DNA of 7,069 bases, taken from Pseudomonadota bacterium (GTDB lineage: Bacteria > Pseudomonadota > Gammaproteobacteria > Burkholderiales > Thiobacillaceae). The DNA is taken from positions 1 to 7,069 of the forward strand of contig JAJXXS010000222.1 of the NCBI GenBank assembly GCA_021780975.1, in the 5' to 3' direction. A program made the translations under genes and the position numbers. How positions within the stretch are numbered: position 1 is the stretch's first letter; every line of letters begins with the position of its first letter. This document shows positions 1-6,021 of this stretch, piece after piece. A model generated the notes under the pieces. The model saw nothing but the letters and a program-made list of their open reading frames with translations. It ran no database searches and was not told where the DNA came from.

Positions 1-27
1 CTGCGCGGTGCTTCACTTTGCGTCCCC

Positions 28-64
28 AAAAAAGAAGGCGCCCGGGAGCGAACCCCCAGACGCC
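28..64 (-). terminator. Intrinsic terminator, probable end of the nasT-like transcript
   Basis: Read on the minus strand, the bases from 64 to 37 form a 12-bp hairpin closed by a UUCG loop (52-49). It is followed by TTCTTTTTT (36-28). Three of the pairs (60/41, 58/43, 54/47) are G-U wobbles on the minus strand and C-A mismatches on the plus strand, so the structure only works leftward. No complete gene lies between it and the nasT-like stop at 356. It therefore probably ends that transcript after about 290 bases of untranslated tail, or ends a small RNA encoded in that stretch. Confidence 0.7.
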
Positions 65-355
65 CGTCGACAATTACAGAAGAGCCCTCGATGACAGCGC
101 ACCCGCGCGCCGTCATTTCCACAAAAGCAACGTCCGTGCCATTTTCTGGCAGGGAGGAAATGGCGCTCTCGCGCGCGCACGCACATGCGCCGCGCACCAA
201 CGCCAGGCAGCCAAGGGCGGCTCGCACTATGTCGGGGCATTGCTCTGGGAAGGAGGCGGCGCTGCGTGCGAGCCTGCTCTGCGAGCCGGACCCATACACG
301 CGTGTTCTCCGCGGTAGGGGCTGGGGGAGTCGGGCAGATCCATGGCATTCGTCTG
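65..355 (-). other. Long non-coding stretch, possible structured 3' tail
   Basis: No gene can be supported here on either strand. Open frames are long only because the DNA is GC-rich, and the predicted peptides are rich in Arg, Cys and Pro with no recognisable domain. The stretch can fold: GCCATTT (138-144) is repeated inverted at 158-164, and a competing 7-bp pairing joins 114-120 with 156-162. Lying between the nasT-like stop and the terminator at 28-64, it is best read as a structured 3' untranslated region or an unrecognised small RNA on the minus strand. Confidence 0.35.
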
Positions 356-940
356 TCACCCCAGAAAATCCAGGCGCCTGGCTTTGGCGATCAACTCTGC
401 CACCTGAGCAATTTTTTTCTGCTGCTTCATGGCATGACGCCGCATCCGGTGGTAGGCCTCCGGCTCGGAAATCCCCAGCTCACGCATGAGGCGGCTTTTG
501 GCCTGGTCGATCAGCTTGCTTTCCGCCAGCTCGCGCCGCACGCCGGCGAGATTTTCGTGCAGCGCCTGGTAGGCCTGGAACTGCGCGATGGCGACCTCCA
601 GGACTGCGCGTATGCGGCCGGGGTCGAGTCCGCTCACCACGTAGGACACGACGCCTGCCTGGATCGCGGCACGGATCGCGTGCGGATTGCCATCGTCGCT
701 GAACATGACGACGGGGCGGGGGCGATCCTGATTCATCACGCAGATGCCTTCCAGGGTGTCGCGGTCCGGGGAATCCACGCCGACGATGACCACATCTGGT
801 TCGAACTGCATGACCTGATCGTGCAGCAGGCGGGCGTTTTCCGCCGCTGCCACTTCATAACCTTGGTTGCCGAGGGCGGCCTTCAGTGGCGCCAGACGGC
901 CGACTTCATGTTCGACCAGGAGTATTTTCAATACATCCAT
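356..940 (-). CDS. nasT: NasT-type ANTAR-domain response regulator / antiterminator
   Basis: A 194-residue cytoplasmic regulator. Residues 1-120 form a receiver-like fold (KILLVEHE strand; D56 after the third strand, the usual phospho-acceptor position; FSDDGN loop with S81). Residues 134-190 are an ANTAR RNA-binding domain, with a coiled-coil-like helix then AESKLIDQAKSRLMRELGIS, EAYHRMRRHAMK and IAQVAELI. Its wording is close to NasT of nitrate-assimilation systems, which binds two-hairpin leader RNAs and prevents termination. The receiver is degenerate: the acidic pair is E10-H11, and the switch Lys region reads YVVSG. This is typical of NasT proteins, which are generally controlled by the nitrate sensor NasS rather than by a kinase. 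No nasS is in the window. The start at 940 is chosen over 1009 because AGGAGG lies just upstream and the homologous region begins there; the longer version would run through a terminator hairpin. The family is secure. The target operon is not visible. Confidence 0.93.
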   Translation of the reverse strand: MDVLKILLVEHEVGRLAPLKAALGNQGYEVAAAENARLLHDQVMQFEPDVVIVGVDSPDRDTLEGICVMNQDRPRPVVMFSDDGNPHAIRAAIQAGVVSYVVSGLDPGRIRAVLEVAIAQFQAYQALHENLAGVRRELAESKLIDQAKSRLMRELGISEPEAYHRMRRHAMKQQKKIAQVAELIAKARRLDFLG

Positions 941-944
941 CCTG

Positions 945-950
945 CCTCCT
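945..950 (-). promoter_or_regulatory. Shine-Dalgarno site of the nasT-like gene
   Basis: A perfect AGGAGG on the minus strand lies four bases before the ATG at 940, and it fixes that start codon. The T-tract of the leader terminator ends at 951, directly next to it. Transcription, and possibly ribosome access, could therefore be controlled at one point. A CCTCC at 988-992 could pair with it. Confidence 0.85.
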
Positions 951-978
951 AAAAAAAGCGGCCCCCCGAAGGGGGCCG
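951..978 (-). terminator. Leader terminator (attenuator) directly upstream of the nasT-like gene
   Basis: On the minus strand CGGCCCCC (978-971), loop TTCG (970-967) and GGGGGCCG (966-959) give a perfect 8-bp GC stem with the very stable C(UUCG)G tetraloop. After one C (958) come seven T residues (957-951). This is a textbook intrinsic terminator pointing into the downstream gene. There is no gene upstream for it to close, since 979-1246 is intergenic, so it must act as an attenuator, or end a short RNA started from the promoter at 1040-1055. On the plus strand no T-tract follows the hairpin. Confidence 0.85.
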
Positions 979-989
979 AAACGTTTCGG
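976..989 (-). promoter_or_regulatory. Candidate ANTAR-binding hairpin overlapping the attenuator
   Basis: CCGAAACGTTTCGG is a perfect 14-base palindrome. As minus-strand RNA it can form a 4-bp stem (CCGA/UCGG) with hexaloop AACGUU, having A at loop position 1 and G at position 4. This is the hallmark of the loops bound by ANTAR proteins. A 5-bp stem with loop ACGU is the alternative. Its 3' arm shares CGG (978-976) with the base of the terminator stem, as expected of the second hairpin in an ANTAR antitermination element. The sequence is seen directly; the function is inferred. The palindrome could instead be a DNA operator. Confidence 0.5.
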
Positions 990-1001
990 AGGAGACTGCC
1001 T

Positions 1002-1028
1002 GAACACACACTGGAAAAGCATGCGTTC
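1002..1028 (-). promoter_or_regulatory. First leader hairpin
   Basis: On the minus strand GAACGCATGC (1028-1019) can pair with GTGTGTGTTC (1011-1002) through ten pairs, three of them G-U wobbles, around a 7-base loop UUUUCCA. It begins almost exactly at the predicted transcription start. It occupies the place of the first hairpin in a two-hairpin ANTAR leader, but its loop lacks the A1/G4 signature. Its role as a protein-binding hairpin is therefore unproven. Confidence 0.4.
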
Positions 1029-1039
1029 GATCCTTGTCA

Positions 1040-1055
1040 AGCAACACATGTGCCA
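1040..1055 (-). promoter_or_regulatory. Sigma-54 (-24/-12) promoter of the nasT-like gene
   Basis: The minus strand reads TGGCAC-ATGTG-TTGCT, preceded by C. It matches the RpoN consensus (YTGGCACN5TTGCW) at every defined base of both elements, with the required 12-base register between the GG and GC pairs. It points into the nasT-like gene and predicts a start near 1029, giving a leader of about 89 bases. Sigma-54 control suits a nitrogen regulator and would require an activator such as NtrC. Confidence 0.78.
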
Positions 1056-1062
1056 GGCATGC

Positions 1063-1101
1063 TTGTTTATTTAACTACATGTTTTATTGCAATTATTGAT
1101 T
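1063..1101. promoter_or_regulatory. AT-rich block upstream of the sigma-54 promoter
   Basis: This stretch of about 40 bases is strikingly AT-rich in otherwise GC-rich DNA. It contains the palindrome ATTGCAAT and, at 1089-1101 on the minus strand, an approximate IHF-like match (AATCAA, four bases, then TGC instead of TTR). It lies just upstream of the -24 element, where IHF often bends DNA between an activator site and RpoN. It may equally be an upstream element for a plus-strand promoter. The composition is certain, the function is not. Confidence 0.3.
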
Positions 1102-1191
1102 CCGGTGGTGGTGTACTGCCTGGCGCCGTGGAAGGGTGAAAAAAGTGCATGGGCCTCATGGTGGTGCGCGCCCGGAGTGCTTGTCCATCGG

Positions 1192-1220
1192 TTGGCCGAT
1201 GCTCTTGGGCATCCTGGAAT
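1192..1220 (+). promoter_or_regulatory. Weak candidate sigma-70 promoter for yhdP
   Basis: TTGGCC (1192-1197), a 17-base spacer and TGGAAT (1215-1220) each match four of six consensus bases. They would start transcription about 20 bases before the yhdP ATG. An overlapping TAGAAT (1220-1225) is a better -10 but lacks a -35 at the right distance. This is the best rightward candidate in the intergenic region and is only suggestive. Confidence 0.22.
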
Positions 1221-1246
1221 AGAATGGCGGACACAATCCCTATTCA

Positions 1247-4200
1247 ATGGCGTTTCTCCCGCACGGACTCTACGTGTCGCGTTTTTTTGTCAATCTGTCC
1301 CTGCGGCTTTACCGCTTCCTGCCCTGGCTTCTAGGACTGGCGACCCTTGTGCTCGCCTTGGCGGGGACCCTGCTGGGTGCGGTCTATTGGTGGTTCATGC
1401 CGCATATCGGGGAGTATCGCGACGAACTGGCGAAGGTGCTCTCGCATGCCACGGGCTACCAGATATCCATCGGCAGCGTTGCCGGCGAGTGGCAGGGCGG
1501 CCGGCCGCGCCTGGAAGTCTCCGCCCTGGACATCCGCAACGCGCAGGGGCAGGTTCTGCTGCACGTGGGGCGGGTGGAGGGGCGCTTTGGGTGGCTTAGT
1601 TTCCTGCTCCTCAAGCCGCGTTTCTACACCCTGGACATTTACGACACGCCTCTGGTTTTGCGCCGTGTCAGTGCCGACCTGCTCTACGTGGACGGCCTGC
1701 CGGTGCACCTCACGGCACGGGGCAATGCGGCCTTTCGCGATTGGTTGCTGGATCAGGGTCATGTGCGCTGGTTAAACGGCACGGTGACCTGGGTGGACCA
1801 GATGCGCGGGGCGCCTCCGCTGGTGTTCACGGACGTCAACGGCGAACTGCGCAATATCTTCGCATTCCATCGCTTCACCCTGCGCGCCAGGCCACCGGCC
1901 GCGCTTGCGGCACCGCTGGAAGTGAGCGGGCAGTTCACGCATCGCGGCTTCCTCGCAGAGAAGACCTGGTCGGGCGCGCTGACGGCCAATGCTCCTGCGC
2001 TGACGTTACAGAATTTCCGCCCCTGGCTGCCGACGCGCTATGCCAGCCTGGGGGGACGGGGCAGCGCGGAGATCAAGCTCACCTATCGCCGCGACCAGAT
2101 GGCGGGCTGGGACGCAAGGGTTCAGCTGCGCGATCTCGTGCTGCCGTTGCAGGCGAATGCGGCGCTGCGCTTCGCCCGCCTCCAGGGCGAGGGCGGCTGG
2201 AAGCATGCCCGGGCCGGGGATACCTGGTATGCGCACAACCTGCAATTTCAGGCGCCTGAGGCGCCCCGCGGCGAGCCCGTGGATTTCACCTATGTCGCAG
2301 GGCCGACTACCCGCAGCCTGCAGGCCGGCGCCGTGAACCTGGCAGCGCTCACCCCAGTGCTGGCGGCATTGCCGCAGGATTGGGCGCTGGTACCCGCGTG
2401 GCAGGCGTTGCGCCCGAGCGGTCGCATGGATTCGATCAACCTGACGTGGAGCGGCCCGGGAGCGCAAATCACCGTAGATCGCCTGGCCGCGCGTTTTCAC
2501 CGTCTGGCCTGGCTGCCGTGGAAAAACATTCCCGGTGTCGCCGGGCTGTCGGGCGAAGTCACAGGGAACGGGCGCCAAGGCAGCTTCCAGTTGCAGGGGC
2601 CGATGACGCTGCAGATTCCCGCGGTCATGAGTCAGCCGCAGTACGCGTTCTCGCAGTTTCAGGCACGCGGCGGCTGGGAGCATGCGCCGGACGGGTGGAC
2701 GCTCTCGCTGCGCCAGCTGGATGTCGCCAACCAGGATTTGAGCATGAGCCTGGCGGGTGATTACCGGTGGGATGGACACGGGCCCGGCAAGGCCGATTTG
2801 CGCGGCAAGATTGCCCGTGGGGAGGCGACTGCCGCGTGGCGCTACGTTCCGCGCATGGTCAATCCCGACGTGGTGAACTGGCTGCGCGAGAGTTTGCTGG
2901 CGGGCGCGGCGGAAAATGGCGACTTTGCGCTGCGCGGCAACCTGGCGGATTTCCCCTTTGCCGACGGCCGCGCGGGCGAGTTCCGCGTCAGCGTGCCGCT
3001 GCAGGGAGTGCGCCTGCATTTCGCCGGCGCCTGGCCTGCCCTGGACGGAATCGGTGGCGCCCTGGTCTTTCAGGGAACAGGGCTGGGCATCAGGGTGCAG
3101 CAGGGCCATTTCGGCGCGGCGCGCCTGCAAGGCGTGAGCGCCGACATCGCCGACCTGGGCAGCCATGACGCGCAATTGAAGCTGACCGGCACAGCCAGCG
3201 GTCCGGCGCAGGACTTTCTTGCTTATGTGAATGCCAGTCCGGTGGCCGATCACCTGCAGGGCTTTACGCGCGGGGTGCGCGCGGAGGGGAATGCGAAGCT
3301 GGATCTCGCGCTGCAAGTGCCGCTGGCGCATGCGCGCGATACCAGTGTGCAAGGCAAGGTCCATTTCGCGGACAACACCTTCAGCTCGCCGGCAGGCAAG
3401 CTTGCCGTGGAGCGCGTGCGCGGCACGCTCGGCTTGACGGCGGCGAGCGTGGACGCGCGCCGCCTCAGCATGCGGCTCTTCGGCGGCCCCGCCACCCTGG
3501 ACCTCAGCACGCGCGCGGGCATCGTCAGCGTACAGGCGCAGGGCTCGGCCGAGGGCGCTCGGCTCGGCGCCATGCTGGGCAAGTCGGCGGCCGGGCGGTT
3601 AGGGGGAAAAGCCGCCTGGACCGCGGCCTTCCATCTGGGGCGCCAGGAGAGCAGTCTGGTGGTCAGCTCCACCCTGGTGGGCCTGGATTCGAGCCTGCCA
3701 GCGCCACTGGGCAAGGCGGCCGCGCAGCCGTTGCCCTTGCGCTATGAACGTGTCGCGCACACAGGGCAGGGCAGCGAAGGGTGGCTGGATCTGGGGACCC
3801 TGCTTTCCGCACGCTGGCAGCAAGCGCCGCGTGCGCAGGGCGCCCGCGTGGTGCGTGGGGCGGTGGTTTTCGGCGCACCGGCGGGCCTGCCGGCGGCTGC
3901 TGTCCTGCAGCTTGGCGGGCGCCTGCCTGGGCTGGATCTGGAAGCCTGGCAACCGTTCCTTTTTGGTGACCACGGCGCGGTCATGCCTCCTTTATCCATC
4001 AGCGGATTGCGCATCGCCCGCCTGCATTTCCTGAACCGGGATTTTCGCGATGTCGCCCTGAGCGGCGGCGAGCGCGACGGAGTTCTGCGCGTGGAGGTAA
4101 GAGGCCCGCAGGCACAAGGGACCGTCAGCTATCGGAAGCAGGGGGGCAGCGCCAATCTGGGCCTCAATTTCCGCCAGCTGGAACTGCCTAAAAGCCGGCC

Positions 4201-5071
4201 CGGGCCGGCGGGAAACGCCGGCGAGGTGAATTTCTCGCGCTGGCCGACAGTCGACCTGACGGTCGGCAACCTCATATGGGAAGGCTTGCCGCTCGGGCAG
4301 TTGCAAGGGCAGGCGCATCCCACCGATGCAGGCATGAGCATAGATCGCCTGCGCATCGCCAATCCCGATGGCGTCCTCGATCTGACCGGGCAGTGGCGCG
4401 AGGGCGGCACCGGCCTCACCGCCGGGAACCTCAGTCTGGATATCCGCAACGCGGGGCGCCTGCTGGCCCGCCTGGGCTACCCAGCCTTGGTGCAGGGGGG
4501 GCGCGGCACCCTGAAAGGGGACTTGGCATGGACCGGCCAGCCGCAGGATTTCGCCTTGAGGAATCTCGGAGGCACCTTGCACCTGGAGGTGAAGAACGGG
4601 CAGTTCCTCAAGGTGGAAGCCGGGGTGGGCAAGCTGCTGGGCATCATCAGCCTGCAGTCCCTGGAACGGCGCCTGAGCCTGAATTTCCGCGATCTCACCG
4701 AGCGCGGATTCGCCTTTGATCATATTTCCGCTACCATGCGGATAGCAGACGGTGTCGTATACACGGACGATTTCGCCATGCAAGGTCCGGCCGCGCGGGT
4801 GGCGTTGTCGGGACTGGCGCGCTTGAATGACGAGACGGTGCAGCTGAGGCTCAAGATTTACCCCCACCTGTCCGAAAGCCTTGCTGTAGCTGGCGCCGTG
4901 GCAGGTGGCCCGCTGGTGGGGCTGGGGACGCTGCTGGCGCAGAAGATACTCAGCAATCCGCTGGAAGCCATCACTGCCCAGGAGTACCTGGTGTCCGGTC
5001 CATGGGATCACCCTGAGGTGACGCGCCCGGACCAACTCGTACGCACCGATAAAGGCAGCACGAAACCATGA
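1247..5071 (+). CDS. yhdP: YhdP, AsmA-like envelope lipid-transport protein
   Basis: A 1274-residue member of the YhdP (TIGR02099) family. These inner-membrane-anchored AsmA-like proteins form a long hydrophobic groove across the periplasm. In Escherichia coli, YhdP acts with TamB and YdbH in phospholipid delivery to the outer membrane. Residues about 24-50 form one membrane helix (FLPWLLGLATLVLALAGTLL...), preceded by Arg-containing N-terminal residues. The remainder is repetitive beta-rich periplasmic sequence. The C-terminal family region lies at about 1100-1255 and includes NGQFLKVEAGVGKLLGIISL, LERRLSLNF, GPAARVALSGLARL and YLVSGPW. Length fits the family. No Shine-Dalgarno precedes the ATG at 1247, and GTG at 1274 is an alternative that keeps the membrane helix. 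The stop overlaps the next start as ATGA, so it heads an operon with the amidase and tldD. No frameshift or truncation is visible. Confidence 0.93.
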   Translation: MAFLPHGLYVSRFFVNLSLRLYRFLPWLLGLATLVLALAGTLLGAVYWWFMPHIGEYRDELAKVLSHATGYQISIGSVAGEWQGGRPRLEVSALDIRNAQGQVLLHVGRVEGRFGWLSFLLLKPRFYTLDIYDTPLVLRRVSADLLYVDGLPVHLTARGNAAFRDWLLDQGHVRWLNGTVTWVDQMRGAPPLVFTDVNGELRNIFAFHRFTLRARPPAALAAPLEVSGQFTHRGFLAEKTWSGALTANAPALTLQNFRPWLPTRYASLGGRGSAEIKLTYRRDQMAGWDARVQLRDLVLPLQANAALRFARLQGEGGWKHARAGDTWYAHNLQFQAPEAPRGEPVDFTYVAGPTTRSLQAGAVNLAALTPVLAALPQDWALVPAWQALRPSGRMDSINLTWSGPGAQITVDRLAARFHRLAWLPWKNIPGVAGLSGEVTGNGRQGSFQLQGPMTLQIPAVMSQPQYAFSQFQARGGWEHAPDGWTLSLRQLDVANQDLSMSLAGDYRWDGHGPGKADLRGKIARGEATAAWRYVPRMVNPDVVNWLRESLLAGAAENGDFALRGNLADFPFADGRAGEFRVSVPLQGVRLHFAGAWPALDGIGGALVFQGTGLGIRVQQGHFGAARLQGVSADIADLGSHDAQLKLTGTASGPAQDFLAYVNASPVADHLQGFTRGVRAEGNAKLDLALQVPLAHARDTSVQGKVHFADNTFSSPAGKLAVERVRGTLGLTAASVDARRLSMRLFGGPATLDLSTRAGIVSVQAQGSAEGARLGAMLGKSAAGRLGGKAAWTAAFHLGRQESSLVVSSTLVGLDSSLPAPLGKAAAQPLPLRYERVAHTGQGSEGWLDLGTLLSARWQQAPRAQGARVVRGAVVFGAPAGLPAAAVLQLGGRLPGLDLEAWQPFLFGDHGAVMPPLSISGLRIARLHFLNRDFRDVALSGGERDGVLRVEVRGPQAQGTVSYRKQGGSANLGLNFRQLELPKSRPGPAGNAGEVNFSRWPTVDLTVGNLIWEGLPLGQLQGQAHPTDAGMSIDRLRIANPDGVLDLTGQWREGGTGLTAGNLSLDIRNAGRLLARLGYPALVQGGRGTLKGDLAWTGQPQDFALRNLGGTLHLEVKNGQFLKVEAGVGKLLGIISLQSLERRLSLNFRDLTERGFAFDHISATMRIADGVVYTDDFAMQGPAARVALSGLARLNDETVQLRLKIYPHLSESLAVAGAVAGGPLVGLGTLLAQKILSNPLEAITAQEYLVSGPWDHPEVTRPDQLVRTDKGSTKP

Positions 5072-6012
5072 CCACAACAAAAACCCCCGCTTCCGTGAAG
5101 GTTGCCAAGAGCCGCAGTGGCCAAGTCAAAAAACCTACCCAACAGGTGCCAGGCACGGTACGGGTGGCAGCCTTGCAGATGGCCTCGGGCCCAAGCGTGG
5201 CAGCCAACCTGGCGGAAGCCGAGCGCCTGATCGCCCTGGCTGCAGCAGGAGGGGCCAAGCTCATCGCCCTGCCGGAATATTTCTGCATCATGGGGCTGAA
5301 GGACACCGACAAGGTGGCGGTGCGCGAGGAGGAAGGGCGCGGGCCCATCCAGTCCTTCCTCATGCGCATGGCGAAGAAGCATCGCGTGTGGCTGGTGGGC
5401 GGCTCGGTCCCGCTGGCCTGCGACAATCCCAAAAAGGTGCGCAACGCCTGCCTGCTTTATGATGATCGCGGCAAGCTGGTGGCGCGCTATGACAAGATTC
5501 ACCTCTTCGGGCTGAATCTCGCCAACGAGCATTACAAAGAGGAAAACACCATCGAGCCGGGCAATGCCGTGGTGGTGGTGAACAGCCCTTTCGGGCGCAT
5601 CGGTCTCGCCGTGTGCTATGACCTGCGCTTTCCCGAATTATTCCGCGCCATGCCCGACGTGGATCTGATCGTGGTGCCTTCGGCGTTTACTGCCACCACC
5701 GGCAAGGCCCATTTCGAAACCCTGGTGCGCGCCCGCGCGATCGAAAATCTCGCCTACGTCATCGCCCCCGCGCAGGGGGGCTACCACCTCTCCGGGCGCG
5801 AGACTCACGGCGACACCATGATCGTGGATCCGTGGGGCGTGGTGCTTGACCGTCTGCCGCGCGGCTCCGGCGTCGTCATCGCCAATGTCAACCCTGCCTA
5901 CCAGGCGGGTCTGCGGCAAAGCCTGCCGGCACTTGCGCATCGCACCATCGCCTGCGAGAAAGTAGCGGTAAACCTGATCGAGCGCCGTGCGCTCGGACGT
6001 GCAGCCAAATAG
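5068..6012 (+). CDS. Carbon-nitrogen hydrolase (nitrilase superfamily, Nit-type amidase)
   Basis: A 314-residue cytoplasmic hydrolase of the nitrilase superfamily. It probably cleaves an omega- or deaminated-glutathione-type amide, as the Nit1/Nit2 branch does. The Glu-Lys-Cys triad is visible: E70 in ALPEYF, K143 in RYDKIHLF and C183 in GLAVCYDLRFPELFR. Further family markers are GGSVP (111-115), RARAIEN (221-227), GDTMIVDPWG (248-257) and a closing HRTIA. The exact substrate cannot be read from sequence. The ATG overlaps the yhdP stop, favouring translational coupling, with AAAGG about a dozen bases upstream. The fold proper starts near residue 31. The first 30 residues are a Lys/Thr/Ser-rich extension without signal-peptide character, so GTG at 5146 remains a weaker alternative start. 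It is tightly linked to tldD, nine bases downstream. Confidence 0.93.
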   Translation: MTTTKTPASVKVAKSRSGQVKKPTQQVPGTVRVAALQMASGPSVAANLAEAERLIALAAAGGAKLIALPEYFCIMGLKDTDKVAVREEEGRGPIQSFLMRMAKKHRVWLVGGSVPLACDNPKKVRNACLLYDDRGKLVARYDKIHLFGLNLANEHYKEENTIEPGNAVVVVNSPFGRIGLAVCYDLRFPELFRAMPDVDLIVVPSAFTATTGKAHFETLVRARAIENLAYVIAPAQGGYHLSGRETHGDTMIVDPWGVVLDRLPRGSGVVIANVNPAYQAGLRQSLPALAHRTIACEKVAVNLIERRALGRAAK

Positions 6013-6014
6013 GA
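6011..6014 (+). promoter_or_regulatory. Shine-Dalgarno site of tldD
   Basis: AGGA overlaps the amidase stop codon and lies seven bases before the ATG at 6022. It fixes that start and suggests coupled translation with the upstream gene. Confidence 0.7.
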
Positions 6015-6021
6015 TCCTGCC

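Larger units (their letters stand above)
951..1029 (-). ncRNA. Predicted leader RNA, about 79 nt if terminated
   Basis: Initiation about 12 bases downstream of the -12 element would start near 1029. Stopping at the attenuator would release a short RNA made of hairpin I, a linker, hairpin II and the terminator. Nitrogen-regulated leader RNAs with sigma-54 promoters and NasT-dependent read-through are known from nitrate-assimilation operons of pseudomonads. The arrangement here is analogous but precedes the regulator gene itself. Ends are inferred from the promoter and the T-tract. Confidence 0.5.

Noticed and set aside
13..348. Minus-strand 111-codon open frame beginning with an ATG at 348
   Set aside because: It has no recognisable domain and is very rich in Arg and Pro. 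It runs through the strong terminator at 28-64 and has no convincing ribosome site.
185..952. Plus-strand 255-codon open frame opposite the nasT-like gene
   Set aside because: It is antisense to a clear ANTAR protein and arises from codon bias in GC-rich DNA; the minus-strand product is the recognisable one.
941..1009. Longer start (ATG at 1009) for the nasT-like gene
   Set aside because: It would translate the attenuator hairpin and T-tract and lacks a ribosome site, whereas the ATG at 940 has AGGAGG and matches where the family begins.
1034..1039. TTGACA on the minus strand as a sigma-70 -35 element
   Set aside because: No acceptable -10 lies 16-18 bases downstream, and the sequence lies directly after the much stronger sigma-54 promoter.
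1045..1052. Palindrome CACATGTG as an operator
   Set aside because: It falls within and beside the sigma-54 spacer and is explained by the CAC of the -24 element; eight bases alone are not significant.
2006..3364. Long minus-strand frame inside yhdP (452 codons), and similar ones at 3992-5080 and 5638-7050
   Set aside because: They are mirror frames of strongly recognisable plus-strand genes, with Arg-, His- and Gln-rich composition and no domains.
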